Assembly (NCBI GenBank): GCA_027972325.1
Contig: JAPMOS010000055.1
Span: 1-64,000 of the forward strand
Length of the DNA stretch: 64,000 bases
Direction of reading: 5' to 3'
DNA from: Paratrimastix pyriformis
Lineage: Eukaryota > Preaxostyla > Paratrimastigidae
Part shown: positions 20,988-30,276 of the stretch, in pieces
Numbering within the stretch: the stretch's first letter is position 1
How the letters are laid out: every line of letters begins with the position of its first letter
Notes under the pieces: model-generated
What the model saw: the letters and a program-made list of their open reading frames with translations, nothing else
The model's database searches: none
Told to the model about the DNA's origin: nothing
Position numbers and translations under genes: made by a program

Positions 20988-21695
20988 ATGGAAGTCATAA
21001 ACGTCCAAGAATTTTTTGGGGACGATCACAAAAAGCACAAGAATAAGAATCCATTTGCGCCTGAAGATCCATTTCGGATGTGTATGGTTGGAGGATCAGG
21101 AAGTGGCAAAACCAACACTCTGGTATCAATGATAGTGCAAGGTCAAATATTATTTGATAAGATCTATATCTACAGTAAACATGTAGATGATCCGAATGAT
21201 GTCTATGTGAAATTAATTGACTATCTCAAAGTAGTGGAAGACAAAATGAGAGAAGATCTTGAAGATGATAGTTATGATATGGTGCATTTTGGAAACTCAT
21301 TAGATGATGCAATTGCAGTTGAAGAATTGGATTATGGGTATAGCAATCTGGTGATATTTGATGATTTCATGAATGAGCCAAAGCAGAAACAGATGAAAAT
21401 TACGGAATATTATACTTCTGGAAGACATAAAGGAGTATCGGTTATATATTTAGCACAGTATTTTTATAATATTCCGATTCAAGTCAGAGCGAACACGGGA
21501 TATTTTTTGTTATTTAGAATGACAGACAGTGATATTAACTGTTTACATAGACTAGTTTCCGAGCCAATCGAAAATCTCAAGTCATTATATGAGGCAGCCA
21601 CAAGTGAACGATACAGTTTTCTGATGGTAGATCTTGTGACACAACACAACATATTAAAATACCGAAAGAAATTTGATGGCATATTGGTTGAATAA
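20988..21695 (+). CDS. Packaging ATPase (A32/Polinton type)
   Basis: 235 aa with Walker A GGSGSGKTNTL, Walker B LVIFDDF and a following SGRHKGVSVIYLAQYF sensor region, the standard plan of Polinton and giant-virus DNA-packaging ATPases. It pumps the genome into the preformed capsid. It is preceded by TAATATATA directly before ATG and heads a rightward virion gene run (ATPase, 417-aa, penton, capsid, protease). It is only distantly similar to the ATPases of elements A and B. Confidence 0.85.
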   Translation: MEVINVQEFFGDDHKKHKNKNPFAPEDPFRMCMVGGSGSGKTNTLVSMIVQGQILFDKIYIYSKHVDDPNDVYVKLIDYLKVVEDKMREDLEDDSYDMVHFGNSLDDAIAVEELDYGYSNLVIFDDFMNEPKQKQMKITEYYTSGRHKGVSVIYLAQYFYNIPIQVRANTGYFLLFRMTDSDINCLHRLVSEPIENLKSLYEAATSERYSFLMVDLVTQHNILKYRKKFDGILVE

Positions 21696-21789
21696 CTGGT
21701 CCGAAAATCATCGGAGATTTCAGACGATGGTTCAAAATCTTAGAAAAATTTGCTGCGATGAAATTATTTTCTGAAGTAAGAATATAGAA

Positions 21790-23043
21790 ATGTTGAAAAA
21801 GCCTGCATTTAAGAATTTAACACAGAAGGAATTACTTCAGTTGATAGGTGAGACTGACAAATTGAAGAAGAAAACTGTACGTAGGAAAATAATCGAACAA
21901 ATCAATGAGAATATTGAAGATCAGAAAACGAAACGTAAAGAAGAGCGAGAAAATAAGCGTCAGTTTGAGAAAGCTCAGACATATATCGGTTCAATAGATA
22001 ATATCTTTGATGTTGACGCCACGACATATGATAAGTTAATTTACTTTGCCAAGATGAATCCTACAGGGTTTAACGACTATATCAAGACGGAACAAGGTAA
22101 GATACTTATGAAAGGATTACAACAGTATGTGAAAGAAGTTCAAGAGAATGATAAGGAGATCCAAAAGAATGAGGCCGAAATAGAAAAGGAAGTGTTGGCC
22201 GAGGTCTCAAAAGGACCAATCAAAGAACCGGTTTCAGAATATCACGAACCTCCAAAAGACTTGATTGCATCACTTGCTGATAGACATATAGTTAACGATA
22301 GTGGGCTTGGAAAGAAACGACCAACAAATGCACAGTATGTTATCCATAACGATGAATTTCGAAAGTTCGTCGTTAACCGTTTTGGAGGAAGAAAGTCGGA
22401 TGATTATCCTCGAATTTTTGCGAAACTGAATCAGGAAGGTTACTTCGGGAGCCAGGGCTTTACATTGAATACTCGAATAATTCAATCCATTCTAAACTCA
22501 GAAGAAGGTATTTCAGACTATAAACGGATAAATGAAGCGAAAACTCAAAATGCCCTGTATAGAGAACAGAAAGCGAGAAAGGAAGCAAAAAAGGAAGCGA
22601 AAAAGAAAGCAAAAGGTGCTCCGTCAAAACCAGCAGCAAAGGCAGTTACTAGATCGGACACAAAGGGTAAAACGGCATCAGACGAGCGTGATTTGGAACT
22701 GGGAGAGGATGAGATGATAGGTCGAGGCATATTAGTGAGTGCACCACAGGAATTGGTTGACCGATTGAGAGTCATTGTTGGTGAAGCCGGAGCTGGCAAT
22801 ACTTCGCCAATACTACAGAAAGAATTGAAAGCTATTGTGAAGACTCAAGGAAGAGGATTGTATCAAAGTCCACGAGATGTCATGAAAATATTCAAGACCT
22901 TAATCAGTGATTACAAACGGGGAAATCATTCAGAGAAAATCAAAGATAAGATGTATGATTGTATAGATTACTTATTGCGTCATAAACTGATAACAAAATG
23001 GAAATACAATGCCTATGTGAAGGCCTTTAATTTACGCCATTAA
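21790..23043 (+). CDS. 417-aa lysine-rich coiled-coil virion protein
   Basis: Strongly charged and helical for the first 150 residues (KKTVRRKIIEQINENIEDQKTKRKEE). A more compact middle domain (YVIHNDEFRKFVVNRFGGRKSDDYPRI), a Lys/Ala-rich patch (RKEAKKEAKKKAKGAPSK) and a C-terminal helical domain follow. Family not recognised. Its place between ATPase and penton is that of internal structural proteins in Polintons. The start follows AATATAGAA. Confidence 0.6.
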   Translation: MLKKPAFKNLTQKELLQLIGETDKLKKKTVRRKIIEQINENIEDQKTKRKEERENKRQFEKAQTYIGSIDNIFDVDATTYDKLIYFAKMNPTGFNDYIKTEQGKILMKGLQQYVKEVQENDKEIQKNEAEIEKEVLAEVSKGPIKEPVSEYHEPPKDLIASLADRHIVNDSGLGKKRPTNAQYVIHNDEFRKFVVNRFGGRKSDDYPRIFAKLNQEGYFGSQGFTLNTRIIQSILNSEEGISDYKRINEAKTQNALYREQKARKEAKKEAKKKAKGAPSKPAAKAVTRSDTKGKTASDERDLELGEDEMIGRGILVSAPQELVDRLRVIVGEAGAGNTSPILQKELKAIVKTQGRGLYQSPRDVMKIFKTLISDYKRGNHSEKIKDKMYDCIDYLLRHKLITKWKYNAYVKAFNLRH

Positions 23044-23075
23044 AAAAGATATCTCAATTAGAAATATATAGAATA

Positions 23076-24002
23076 ATGGCAGTAGCAATTCCTTTATTAA
23101 TCAATTCAGAGAAACGGACGTATGGAAGTAATAGTGATTTCACGATACAATACAATGAGAATCCAATCACATTCAATGACGATAAGCGGTATTTGATCAA
23201 GTTAATCCATGCCACCATCTGGAACACAGTGAAAAATATACGTCAAGAGAAGTATAATAACAAGTTCAAAATCTATGATGGGTATGAATGGTATACATTT
23301 ACATTTCCAGATGGTTCCTATGATTTGATCGATATTAATTCAGCATTATACAATCACTTTAGCGGTCTCAATCAATTGGAAGTGAACGCCACGACAGGTG
23401 AAACAGTCAGTCCTATATCATTTTATGGGAATGAGGCGACATCAAAATGCACTCTAGTCTTGAGACTAGGGTGGGAGATTTCATTTGAAGATAGCACAGA
23501 ACCAAACAATCTATCGAAGGTTCTTGGATTTGCCAAACAAGTCTATAGTGCGAAAGTCCAGGATCTAACAAAATTATTTATTTCGCTTGACGCACCCGAT
23601 GTCATAGATATTACCAGCTATGATGACATTCTCATACATTGTTCATTAGTTGGGTATTCATATATCAATGGTCAAGAATCAGATATCATACATTCATTTC
23701 AGTTTAATGTTCCTCCTGGAGCACAATGTGTCATCGAACCAGCCAATCCGATTGCGTGCACGTTAAATACACATAGGATAAGTGAAATCAAGATCCGGGT
23801 TACAGACCAGAATAACAATACTATTAATGATTTTACTGATCCCATTGTGATGATGTTCCAAATTGAAGAGGTAAATGAAGTGAGTTCAGTGATGATGAAT
23901 ATTGGATCAATAATTAGAGATGCAGTAATAGATGCAATGAAACAGATAGCGAATGGAACGAATAAGCCAATAACCGGATCAGGCATAAGAAAAACGTATT
24001 AA
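23076..24002 (+). CDS. Minor capsid (penton) protein
   Basis: 308 aa. The opening INSEKRTYGSNSDFTIQYNENPI follows the Polinton penton pattern of a polar strand followed by a DFxIxL-like strand, and the later YSYINGQESDIIHSFQFNVPPGAQCVIEP is typical of single jelly-roll penton subunits. Pentons close the fivefold vertices of icosahedral capsids. It lies upstream of the capsid gene, as in other Polintons. Start after AATATATAGAATA. Confidence 0.7.
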   Translation: MAVAIPLLINSEKRTYGSNSDFTIQYNENPITFNDDKRYLIKLIHATIWNTVKNIRQEKYNNKFKIYDGYEWYTFTFPDGSYDLIDINSALYNHFSGLNQLEVNATTGETVSPISFYGNEATSKCTLVLRLGWEISFEDSTEPNNLSKVLGFAKQVYSAKVQDLTKLFISLDAPDVIDITSYDDILIHCSLVGYSYINGQESDIIHSFQFNVPPGAQCVIEPANPIACTLNTHRISEIKIRVTDQNNNTINDFTDPIVMMFQIEEVNEVSSVMMNIGSIIRDAVIDAMKQIANGTNKPITGSGIRKTY

Positions 24003-24036
24003 ATATAATTTCTCATATTAAAATATAGATTCTAAT

Positions 24037-24354
24037 ATGACAATTTCAAGTGATGATGATTGTAATATTGATATAGAAGAGCGGCACGAAGAGGTCGATA
24101 TTGACCAATACACCAATGAATTATTACACCAAAGGAAGAATACCCTAAGGAAAGAGAGAAGGAAAACCAGGAAAGAGAAACCAAAAGTTGAGGAGAATCT
24201 TGATGAAATCTGTGATATGATTGATCAGTTAGAGAAGAAGATTGCTGAGAATGCCGAAGACATTGAAAGTCGGAAAAAGTATAGAGTAATAGCAGACTAT
24301 ATGCTTGAGAAAGGTCACATACCAAAACACTCTATACCAGAATGGTGGAAATAG
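24037..24354 (+). CDS. 105-aa acidic/basic coiled-coil protein
   Basis: Short protein with an acidic N-terminus (SSDDDCNIDIEER), a basic helix (QRKNTLRKERRKTRKEK) and a Glu-rich coiled coil. No family recognised. Its size and place inside the capsid gene run suggest a scaffold or internal virion peptide. The start is preceded by AAATATAGATTCTAAT. Confidence 0.5.
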   Translation: MTISSDDDCNIDIEERHEEVDIDQYTNELLHQRKNTLRKERRKTRKEKPKVEENLDEICDMIDQLEKKIAENAEDIESRKKYRVIADYMLEKGHIPKHSIPEWWK

Positions 24355-24397
24355 CAGGGATATAAATTATTATCTTAAGATAATTATATATACAAAT

Positions 24398-25045
24398 ATG
24401 TTTAGAACACGCAGTTCATCGTTGTATGATCCATTATCTTACGCTGAAATAGTGACAAGTCCGAAGTATATTTATGGTCAAATGCCTGCGGAGATGTATG
24501 TGGAGATAGATGAAGGACATAATGATATCATGTCATTATACTATCAAACTGGTGGCGGAATAAAGGAATTGTTTAATCGATTTTGGAGGTGGTTCAGTCC
24601 AAGATCTGGTCAAATCATAGAATCGGCCAAACAGATTCTTCCTGGAGTTCTTGATCTTGGAAAGAAAACTTATGATGCTATAAAAACGAAAGATGATAAA
24701 AAGAAAGAAGCCATACCTGGTCAGATGGTAGATGTCACAAGTAAGACACTTCAAGAGATTGGAAAGATCATAAAACACAGTCAGGAGATCAAAGATCGTG
24801 AGAGAGAAATGGCTAGAACACGACAGGCCGAACTTCAGAAACATGCAATAATGACAGTTGAGAAGACAGCGGCAGATAAGTTACTGAATTTGGAACGGAT
24901 TAGTGATTCACTTCATAAACAAGAAGTCGAAAATGCCACAGATGGAAAAGCGTCATTATCCGTTGGGTCTGGCCTTGGAGTTGCACATATGATTAGAAAG
25001 TTGTATAGAAAGAAAAAAACGGGTGGAGGGTTTAAAGTATTTTAA
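24398..25045 (+). CDS. 215-aa virion protein with Gly-Gly sites, possibly pVI-like
   Basis: Starts MFRTRSSSLYDPLSY. A TGGG motif near residue 50 is followed by an amphipathic helix (IKELFNRFWRWF), then a long charged coiled coil and a Gly-rich basic end (KKKTGGGFKVF). Amphipathic helices released by the viral protease at GG sites are typical of adenovirus pVI, a membrane-lytic protein; a similar role is inferred from layout only. The ATG follows ATTATATATACAAAT. Confidence 0.5.
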   Translation: MFRTRSSSLYDPLSYAEIVTSPKYIYGQMPAEMYVEIDEGHNDIMSLYYQTGGGIKELFNRFWRWFSPRSGQIIESAKQILPGVLDLGKKTYDAIKTKDDKKKEAIPGQMVDVTSKTLQEIGKIIKHSQEIKDREREMARTRQAELQKHAIMTVEKTAADKLLNLERISDSLHKQEVENATDGKASLSVGSGLGVAHMIRKLYRKKKTGGGFKVF

Positions 25046-25118
25046 ATGCGAAAAGACCAACAAAATATTTAGATTTCTGTGATTTAATTATTTTGTCCTG
25101 TTAATATATATCTAGAAT

Positions 25119-26534
25119 ATGGAACAAGAACAAGCAATAGCAGAGTTAATTAAAAGTACACCGATTGATCCTTCTTTCAATCTCAATAGAAAAATACTGA
25201 GTGATAATAGCACGATTCGGAATTCAGTTCTTGAAATCTCATGTACAGGTGATAATGAAAAACAAAGACTCGCGACGATATCATCAAGTCCAGCCGAATA
25301 TAAGTATACACCAAACCTATGTGATGGTTCAAGACCAGACTGGAGCACATTGGAATGCGCGATGAAGCTTCATATTATCGCGAAAGAAAACTTTAATCCA
25401 CAACTACTGAATATTAACAATGGAGGTCCAATTCGGCTCCTAGAGAAGTTAGTCTTAACAATAAATAACTATTCAACAGTCATAGATCAGTATGGTCTCG
25501 GAGCATATTTATTGAACTTACTAACATCGTCACGTGAGAAACTATTAAATGGTGCAGGAATGACAGGTTTTTATCCAATTATATCGACAGATTCCACGGT
25601 AGATGCTGATGATATGGCATTATCGGCAGACGGCACAATTGCCAAAATCAGAGACATTAACGGTGCACGCCGCTTTCTCACATATATGACATCAGAAGAT
25701 GAACATGCTGCGATCAAAGAAAAGAATGTATTTGTCCGTTTTCCTTTACCAATTCCACAATTAACCGAGACAGGTGTCTATCGCCAAGCGACCGAAGTAA
25801 GTATGAAGTTTTACCGAGCAAAAAATGTGGACTTCTTTGTTACTTCTGACAAACTAACTGCAGATCAAGAACCCACTGTCGATATTGAAGAAATGAAACT
25901 CTACGTAAAGTTAGTTACTCCAAATCCCCAACTTCAGATGCAAATAGATCAACAGTTCTTAAAGACAGTGAATATCCAATACCCAAGATTTAATTGCACA
26001 CGTATGTCAATTCAAATAAAGTCAAATACAGTAATTCCATTTATTGACTATTCCAGTCGTCCATCGATGATCTTTCTTGGATTTCAAAAACCGGATTGTG
26101 ATAAAGAACTGACATCGATGGCTCATCCCGATTCGTCTCTCTTTCAGCCATTTGGTATAACACGGATTTGGCTTGATATTGGTGGTTCAAAGATCATTCC
26201 ATTTTTAAATACACGTCAGATTGACTTTGATTCAGGTGATTTCGGGCAACCATATACAGATCTCTTACGTTGTCAGAAATTCCTCGGTGATAAAGAAAAT
26301 TCATCAGCCATCGATCGAGATCTATTCCGAGATGGTTATACAATATTTGCATTTGATCTTCGCGATAATGTGAAGGGACTTCCAGAACTAAATAACGCGC
26401 CAACACATTTGAAATTATACGCAACAAGTGACACAACTGATGATGTGAATATGGTGGTATTAACCGTATGGGATTGCGTTTCGACATCAAATGGATCCCT
26501 CAAAGTATATGATGAAATGTTTGGGAAACAATAA
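25119..26534 (+). CDS. Major capsid protein, Polinton type
   Basis: 471 aa, beta-rich, without membrane segments; the length is right for a double jelly-roll capsid protein. It follows the penton gene and precedes the mu/pX-like peptide and the protease, the usual Polinton order. Recognisable stretches include RFPLPIPQLTETGVYRQATE and the C-terminal LKLYATSDTTDDVNMVVLTVWD. Clear similarity to the capsid protein of elements A and B is not visible by eye. Start signal TATATCTAGAAT before ATG. Confidence 0.7.
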   Translation: MEQEQAIAELIKSTPIDPSFNLNRKILSDNSTIRNSVLEISCTGDNEKQRLATISSSPAEYKYTPNLCDGSRPDWSTLECAMKLHIIAKENFNPQLLNINNGGPIRLLEKLVLTINNYSTVIDQYGLGAYLLNLLTSSREKLLNGAGMTGFYPIISTDSTVDADDMALSADGTIAKIRDINGARRFLTYMTSEDEHAAIKEKNVFVRFPLPIPQLTETGVYRQATEVSMKFYRAKNVDFFVTSDKLTADQEPTVDIEEMKLYVKLVTPNPQLQMQIDQQFLKTVNIQYPRFNCTRMSIQIKSNTVIPFIDYSSRPSMIFLGFQKPDCDKELTSMAHPDSSLFQPFGITRIWLDIGGSKIIPFLNTRQIDFDSGDFGQPYTDLLRCQKFLGDKENSSAIDRDLFRDGYTIFAFDLRDNVKGLPELNNAPTHLKLYATSDTTDDVNMVVLTVWDCVSTSNGSLKVYDEMFGKQ

Positions 26535-26557
26535 AGAATTATTTTCTTTTCTAAATT

Positions 26558-26569
26558 TATATAGAAATG
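26558..26569 (+). promoter_or_regulatory. TATATAGAA start-proximal box
   Basis: TATATAGAA sits directly against the ATG of the mu/pX-like gene. Very similar boxes precede most genes of the AT-rich element (for example before 21790, 23076, 25119, 32325 and 35381), so this is probably its late promoter core. Confidence 0.55.
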
Positions 26570-26734
26570 CCACAAAGAAAGTCCAAAACAACTCACCGGA
26601 AAACTACTCATCATCGAAAAACTCGCGGAGGTGCCTTAGCTAAACGCGTAATTGCATCTATTGTAAAACGGGTGATGCATCCAACAGGGTCAGGAATGTT
26701 CCTCCCTGGATCTCTGAGAACAACCATGCGCTAA
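26567..26734 (+). CDS. mu/pX-like basic core peptide
   Basis: 55 aa. The first half is Arg, Lys and His rich (RKTTHHRKTRGG), followed by a GG site and a hydrophobic-basic helix (ALAKRVIASIVKRV). Adenovirus pX/mu has the same plan: a basic segment, an RGG protease site and a hydrophobic tail. Such peptides condense DNA in the capsid. The next gene is the adenain-like protease, which would cut after GG. Homology is inferred from composition and context only. Confidence 0.55.
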   Translation: MPQRKSKTTHRKTTHHRKTRGGALAKRVIASIVKRVMHPTGSGMFLPGSLRTTMR

Positions 26735-26762
26735 AGGAATTATTATATGATTGTATTATATA

Positions 26763-27248
26763 ATGAATTATAATCATATATTTAAGATTCATTCTTTGGA
26801 CGATAGCGAAATAACTCAGATTCTCAGTGCATATACAGCATTTCGTGGATGTTTTTCACGTGATGAACTCCGGAATCTACCACCACTACAAACCGGGGAA
26901 AGTATTGTGATCAATATGAATCTCTCGTATCAACCGGGTTCACATTGGGTTTGCGCATATAATGGGGAGGAACATTGTGAATACTTTGATAGTTTTGGTG
27001 TTCTTCCTCCGCCTGAAGTTCGAGATTATTTATATCGTTCACGTAAAACATGTATCTATTCCACATTTCAAATCCAAAATATCTTTTCTGTCACATGTGG
27101 ATACTTCTGTATGGTTTACATTCTATCTCGTGCTCGTGATCATGCACCAATTGATGTCATTATGATGTTCAATGTTAGTGCAGATCCTGATGAACAGAAG
27201 ATGAACGATCGGAAATGTATGAAAATACTAAAAAAACTGTTAAGATGA
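26763..27248 (+). CDS. Adenain-like maturation protease
   Basis: 161 aa. The catalytic order His-Asp/Gln-Cys of adenain and Ulp1-type proteases is visible: GSHWV, then EYFDSFG, QNIFSVTCGYF with the nucleophile Cys. This enzyme cleaves virion precursors at GG-type sites and releases the mature particle. The ATG at 26763 is used because earlier in-frame codons are not ATG. It closes the rightward virion gene run. Confidence 0.8.
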   Translation: MNYNHIFKIHSLDDSEITQILSAYTAFRGCFSRDELRNLPPLQTGESIVINMNLSYQPGSHWVCAYNGEEHCEYFDSFGVLPPPEVRDYLYRSRKTCIYSTFQIQNIFSVTCGYFCMVYILSRARDHAPIDVIMMFNVSADPDEQKMNDRKCMKILKKLLR

Positions 27249-27276
27249 GATATTTAATTAATGATAAATCAAATAT

Positions 27277-27477
27277 CTAATCGATGTAGTATTCCAACTC
27301 AATGCTCCCAAATGAATCATTGATATAAACAATTTTTATCGGATCACCTGATCTTACACTTTTCTTTTGACATATCGTTGCTTCAAAGTATTTATTCTCA
27401 TGTGATAGAACAAGTGAAAGTAATGCATCTAATACGGTGCGATTGATGATCACTACATTATCTTGGTTTGTTTGCAT
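27277..27477 (-). CDS. 66-aa protein of unknown function
   Basis: A short protein starting MQTNQDNVVII and ending IVYINDSFGSIELEYYID. No motif is recognised. It sits at the end of the leftward gene run that begins with the polymerase, in tail-to-tail position with the protease gene. AT-rich codon use matches its neighbours, which supports it being real. Confidence 0.45.
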   Translation of the reverse strand: MQTNQDNVVIINRTVLDALLSLVLSHENKYFEATICQKKSVRSGDPIKIVYINDSFGSIELEYYID

Positions 27478-27522
27478 TTGGTTTCGATATAGTATTATAA
27501 CATTTTGTTTTTAAATACTTTT

Positions 27523-28596
27523 TTAATTGAAATCGAATAAGGTGACATTATGGATTTCAGCAGATTTGACTCCTTCAAATTTCAAGTCACCGATCTGATT
27601 TCCAATTTCTTCATAATTGCCTTCTTCAGTTATGGCAAATCCATCTGTATGTAACCAGACAACTGATGATAAATTGGTCTTTTGTAAGATCTGTAACATC
27701 TTATGGCGTCCGTAATGTAATAGGAATGGCATGATACGAGCATAGTCAGTCGTGAAAGAACGGTTAATCTTATGGAATCGGACATAATGGCTATCACGAA
27801 CAGGTTTCATGGTGTCAATGAATGATGAATCATCTAAATGGGTTTCGTTTTCTTGATCAAGAACCTTTGAGTATGAGTTATGTTGTGATAAGGCACCCCA
27901 TAAACTATTTAATATTTGTTTCGCCAAATGATTGCCACTGACTTTAAACGGATAGAGGTAATCAACAAATTCTTTGAACATTTTGGATCCTCGAAAGACT
28001 TTATCACGGGAATAATATAAAAAGTTGGGTTGACCATCTTCTATGATTGTTGTCTTTAATCCCAGTTTACGGGCATCAAGGATATCAATCAAACAATAAT
28101 AGTTCTCTGAATTGAACTTGAATGTGATGGCGTTTGTTGGGTTTCCATTATCTTCAATCTCACAGTGATATATACCAAATTGTAATCGTTCAGTTGAACT
28201 ATTGAACTGATCATTAGTGAGAGTCATGAATTCACCTCTCCGAATCGGAAAGATCGGATTGGGTTTCCTCATAATGGATGGATACATCGAAACAAAGTCA
28301 TATTTATAAACTTGTCCTGTGTAACCACCTTTCTTGCAATACATCAACGCACTATATGATGCACCATTAATGAACCGTGCTTCATCTTCTTGAATGGGTT
28401 CAGGACAGATGAGTTTGGTGAAATGATAAAACAATTTGAGTGCAGTCATCGGAATCGTTTGATTAAAGGGATTCACTAAACCTTCTGTCTTTTCCTTCAG
28501 TTCAGTGGCCTCACGAACAAACTGATCATAATATTCTTTCAGATCCTCATCATTCTCAATATGTTTTCCTTTAATCATAATATGTGTTTTGTTCAT
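27523..28596 (-). CDS. Family B DNA polymerase, palm region
   Basis: Polymerase motifs occur in order: YDFVSMYPSIM (motif A), KQILNSLWGAL (motif B) and WLHTDGF (motif C). These bind dNTP and metal in the active site of family B polymerases, the replicative enzyme of Polintons. The 357 aa seen here correspond to the palm and fingers. The next gene upstream on the same strand (28598-28984) is separated by one base. Whether a protein primer is used cannot be judged here. Confidence 0.75.
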   Translation of the reverse strand: MNKTHIMIKGKHIENDEDLKEYYDQFVREATELKEKTEGLVNPFNQTIPMTALKLFYHFTKLICPEPIQEDEARFINGASYSALMYCKKGGYTGQVYKYDFVSMYPSIMRKPNPIFPIRRGEFMTLTNDQFNSSTERLQFGIYHCEIEDNGNPTNAITFKFNSENYYCLIDILDARKLGLKTTIIEDGQPNFLYYSRDKVFRGSKMFKEFVDYLYPFKVSGNHLAKQILNSLWGALSQHNSYSKVLDQENETHLDDSSFIDTMKPVRDSHYVRFHKINRSFTTDYARIMPFLLHYGRHKMLQILQKTNLSSVVWLHTDGFAITEEGNYEEIGNQIGDLKFEGVKSAEIHNVTLFDFN

Positions 28597-28597
28597 T

Positions 28598-28984
28598 TCA
28601 GATATTACTTCCTATGAAGCTAAACAAGTATATATCACCTGCATCTGTATGATTACCCATATAATAGTCTTCTATAGTGGTCCGATTGAGATGAAGGAAA
28701 TATGATTTTATTGAATTGAATAATGTAGTAAGAGCGTCTAGTCGTAACTTTCCATATTTATTGGATATGAAATCTAAATGATCTTTGTTATTACAATTCA
28801 TATCACGAATTTCATCCACGATAGAATTGAGTCTATCAAATTGATCCTCGCATATATCTATGATTTGTGTCTTCTCAAAAAAGTTGTCATCAATTTGTAG
28901 ATTCATGAGGACAATATCAAAATGTGTGGCGACATTAATCAAATCATCAAAATGATCGCACATTGCTTCTAAATCTTTGTTCAT
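28598..28984 (-). CDS. 128-aa helical protein upstream of the polymerase
   Basis: Charged and helical (MNKDLEAMCDHFDDLINVATHFDIV...LHLNRTTIEDYYMGN). No family is recognised. It ends one base before the polymerase start, so it could be a co-expressed replication accessory gene. ATG follows ATTATAGATAGAAGA, the usual start-proximal box. Confidence 0.45.
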   Translation of the reverse strand: MNKDLEAMCDHFDDLINVATHFDIVLMNLQIDDNFFEKTQIIDICEDQFDRLNSIVDEIRDMNCNNKDHLDFISNKYGKLRLDALTTLFNSIKSYFLHLNRTTIEDYYMGNHTDAGDIYLFSFIGSNI

Positions 28985-29069
28985 TCTTCTATCTATAATA
29001 TAGTAACATGTTTTTTCTTTAAATAGTTTACAAATAAAGAAAAACCAATATATTTATACGTATTTATAA

Positions 29070-29354
29070 TTATCGTCGATTTGATTTTCGTTTGTTGATT
29101 TTTTTATTCATTCCTAGTAATTCTTCTAACCTATTAATCCGATTGGCCTCTTCTTGTTGTTTTTCACGAATTTGTTGTTTATTTTTGTCCTGAATTAGTT
29201 GAGACATCAGTTTCATAAGTCCCATATCTAGAGTCACATCATGATTATTAATTGATAACTTGGCATGGCATTGTTGTAAGATGTCAAATACCGACATATT
29301 TTTATGAAGATTTTCACATTCACCACTGACAGTAATAGTTGGTTTATAATACAT
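29070..29354 (-). CDS. 94-aa coiled-coil protein
   Basis: MYYKPTITVSGECENLHKN opens a small protein with a C-terminal Gln, Glu and Lys-rich coiled coil and a basic end (NKKINKRKSNRR). Function unknown. It diverges from the VLTF-3-like gene, sharing a short AT-rich promoter region (ATACTATATATATGT before its ATG). Confidence 0.45.
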   Translation of the reverse strand: MYYKPTITVSGECENLHKNMSVFDILQQCHAKLSINNHDVTLDMGLMKLMSQLIQDKNKQQIREKQQEEANRINRLEELLGMNKKINKRKSNRR

Positions 29355-29418
29355 ATATATAGTATTATAACATATAATTCTTTAAATTAATTTATATAAA
29401 AATAAATTCCATATATCT

Positions 29419-30243
29419 ATGTATATTATGACAACATTTATGGTTAAGAAAACAAAGTATCATAGATATTTGAAAAAAATGAATGAGGCTATTAGCCCGG
29501 AAGTATCGTCATCTTCTGAACTGTCAGATGATGCTCTATTTGATGAGTTAGACAAGATGATGCAGAATAAACCAACACCCAAAAAGATTGTTCCATTGAA
29601 GCACCTCTTCCATAAGCCCAAAGATCCGAACAATCTCTGTGAATGTGGGACAGAGAAGATAGTATCGGATGGATATAATGTGTGTCCATCATGTGGTCTT
29701 GCTGAGCCAATTGAATTCGAATCATCGGTATCGTCATGTGATGGAACAATGTATAAGTCGCGAGTGATGTATAAGAGGATGCATCATTTGGATGAGATAT
29801 TGAATAGTTATCAAGGAAAGACGGAACGTGATGTTCCAGATGATGTGATTCAAGAAATCCAGAAAGAGATCGAAGTTCGGAAGATGGCATCATCGGATAT
29901 CACATACAAAGTGATGAGGAAGATATTGAAACAATTGAATCTGACAGTCTATAATGAGAACATATTCTATATTCTTTCACGAGTGTCAAGTCGAAAGCTG
30001 CCTGAATTTACGGCAGATCAGATCCAAGAAATACGACAGATGTTTAATAAGATCCAAGCGAGATATAATCAATGTAAGAAGCAGACACGCAAAAACTTTC
30101 TGAATTATAACTTTCTAATACATAACATCCTAAAGTATCTCAAGTTGAATGATTTCCTCGAGTATTTCCCTCAGATGAAATCCAAAGAGAAGAATCGTGA
30201 ACAACAAGAATTATTTAATAAATTAATGGAGAAATCTATTTAA
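29419..30243 (+). CDS. Poxvirus VLTF-3-like late transcription factor
   Basis: 274 aa. A zinc ribbon (CECGTEKI...CPSCG, around residues 74-96) precedes the VLTF-3 core: YKRMHHLDEILNSYQGK..., LKQLNL, and the diagnostic end QTRKNFLNYNFLIHNILKYL followed by KSKEKNREQQ. In poxviruses and other giant viruses VLTF-3 switches on late genes. Its presence implies the element has its own late transcription programme, in line with the conserved boxes at its starts. Confidence 0.8.
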   Translation: MYIMTTFMVKKTKYHRYLKKMNEAISPEVSSSSELSDDALFDELDKMMQNKPTPKKIVPLKHLFHKPKDPNNLCECGTEKIVSDGYNVCPSCGLAEPIEFESSVSSCDGTMYKSRVMYKRMHHLDEILNSYQGKTERDVPDDVIQEIQKEIEVRKMASSDITYKVMRKILKQLNLTVYNENIFYILSRVSSRKLPEFTADQIQEIRQMFNKIQARYNQCKKQTRKNFLNYNFLIHNILKYLKLNDFLEYFPQMKSKEKNREQQELFNKLMEKSI

Positions 30244-30276
30244 AGAAATATAACTATATTAATATATACTATAAAC

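Noticed and set aside
24305-24397. Upstream extension of the 215-aa gene
   Set aside because: It overlaps the previous gene and skips the start box; the Met at 24398 follows the usual AT-rich signal.
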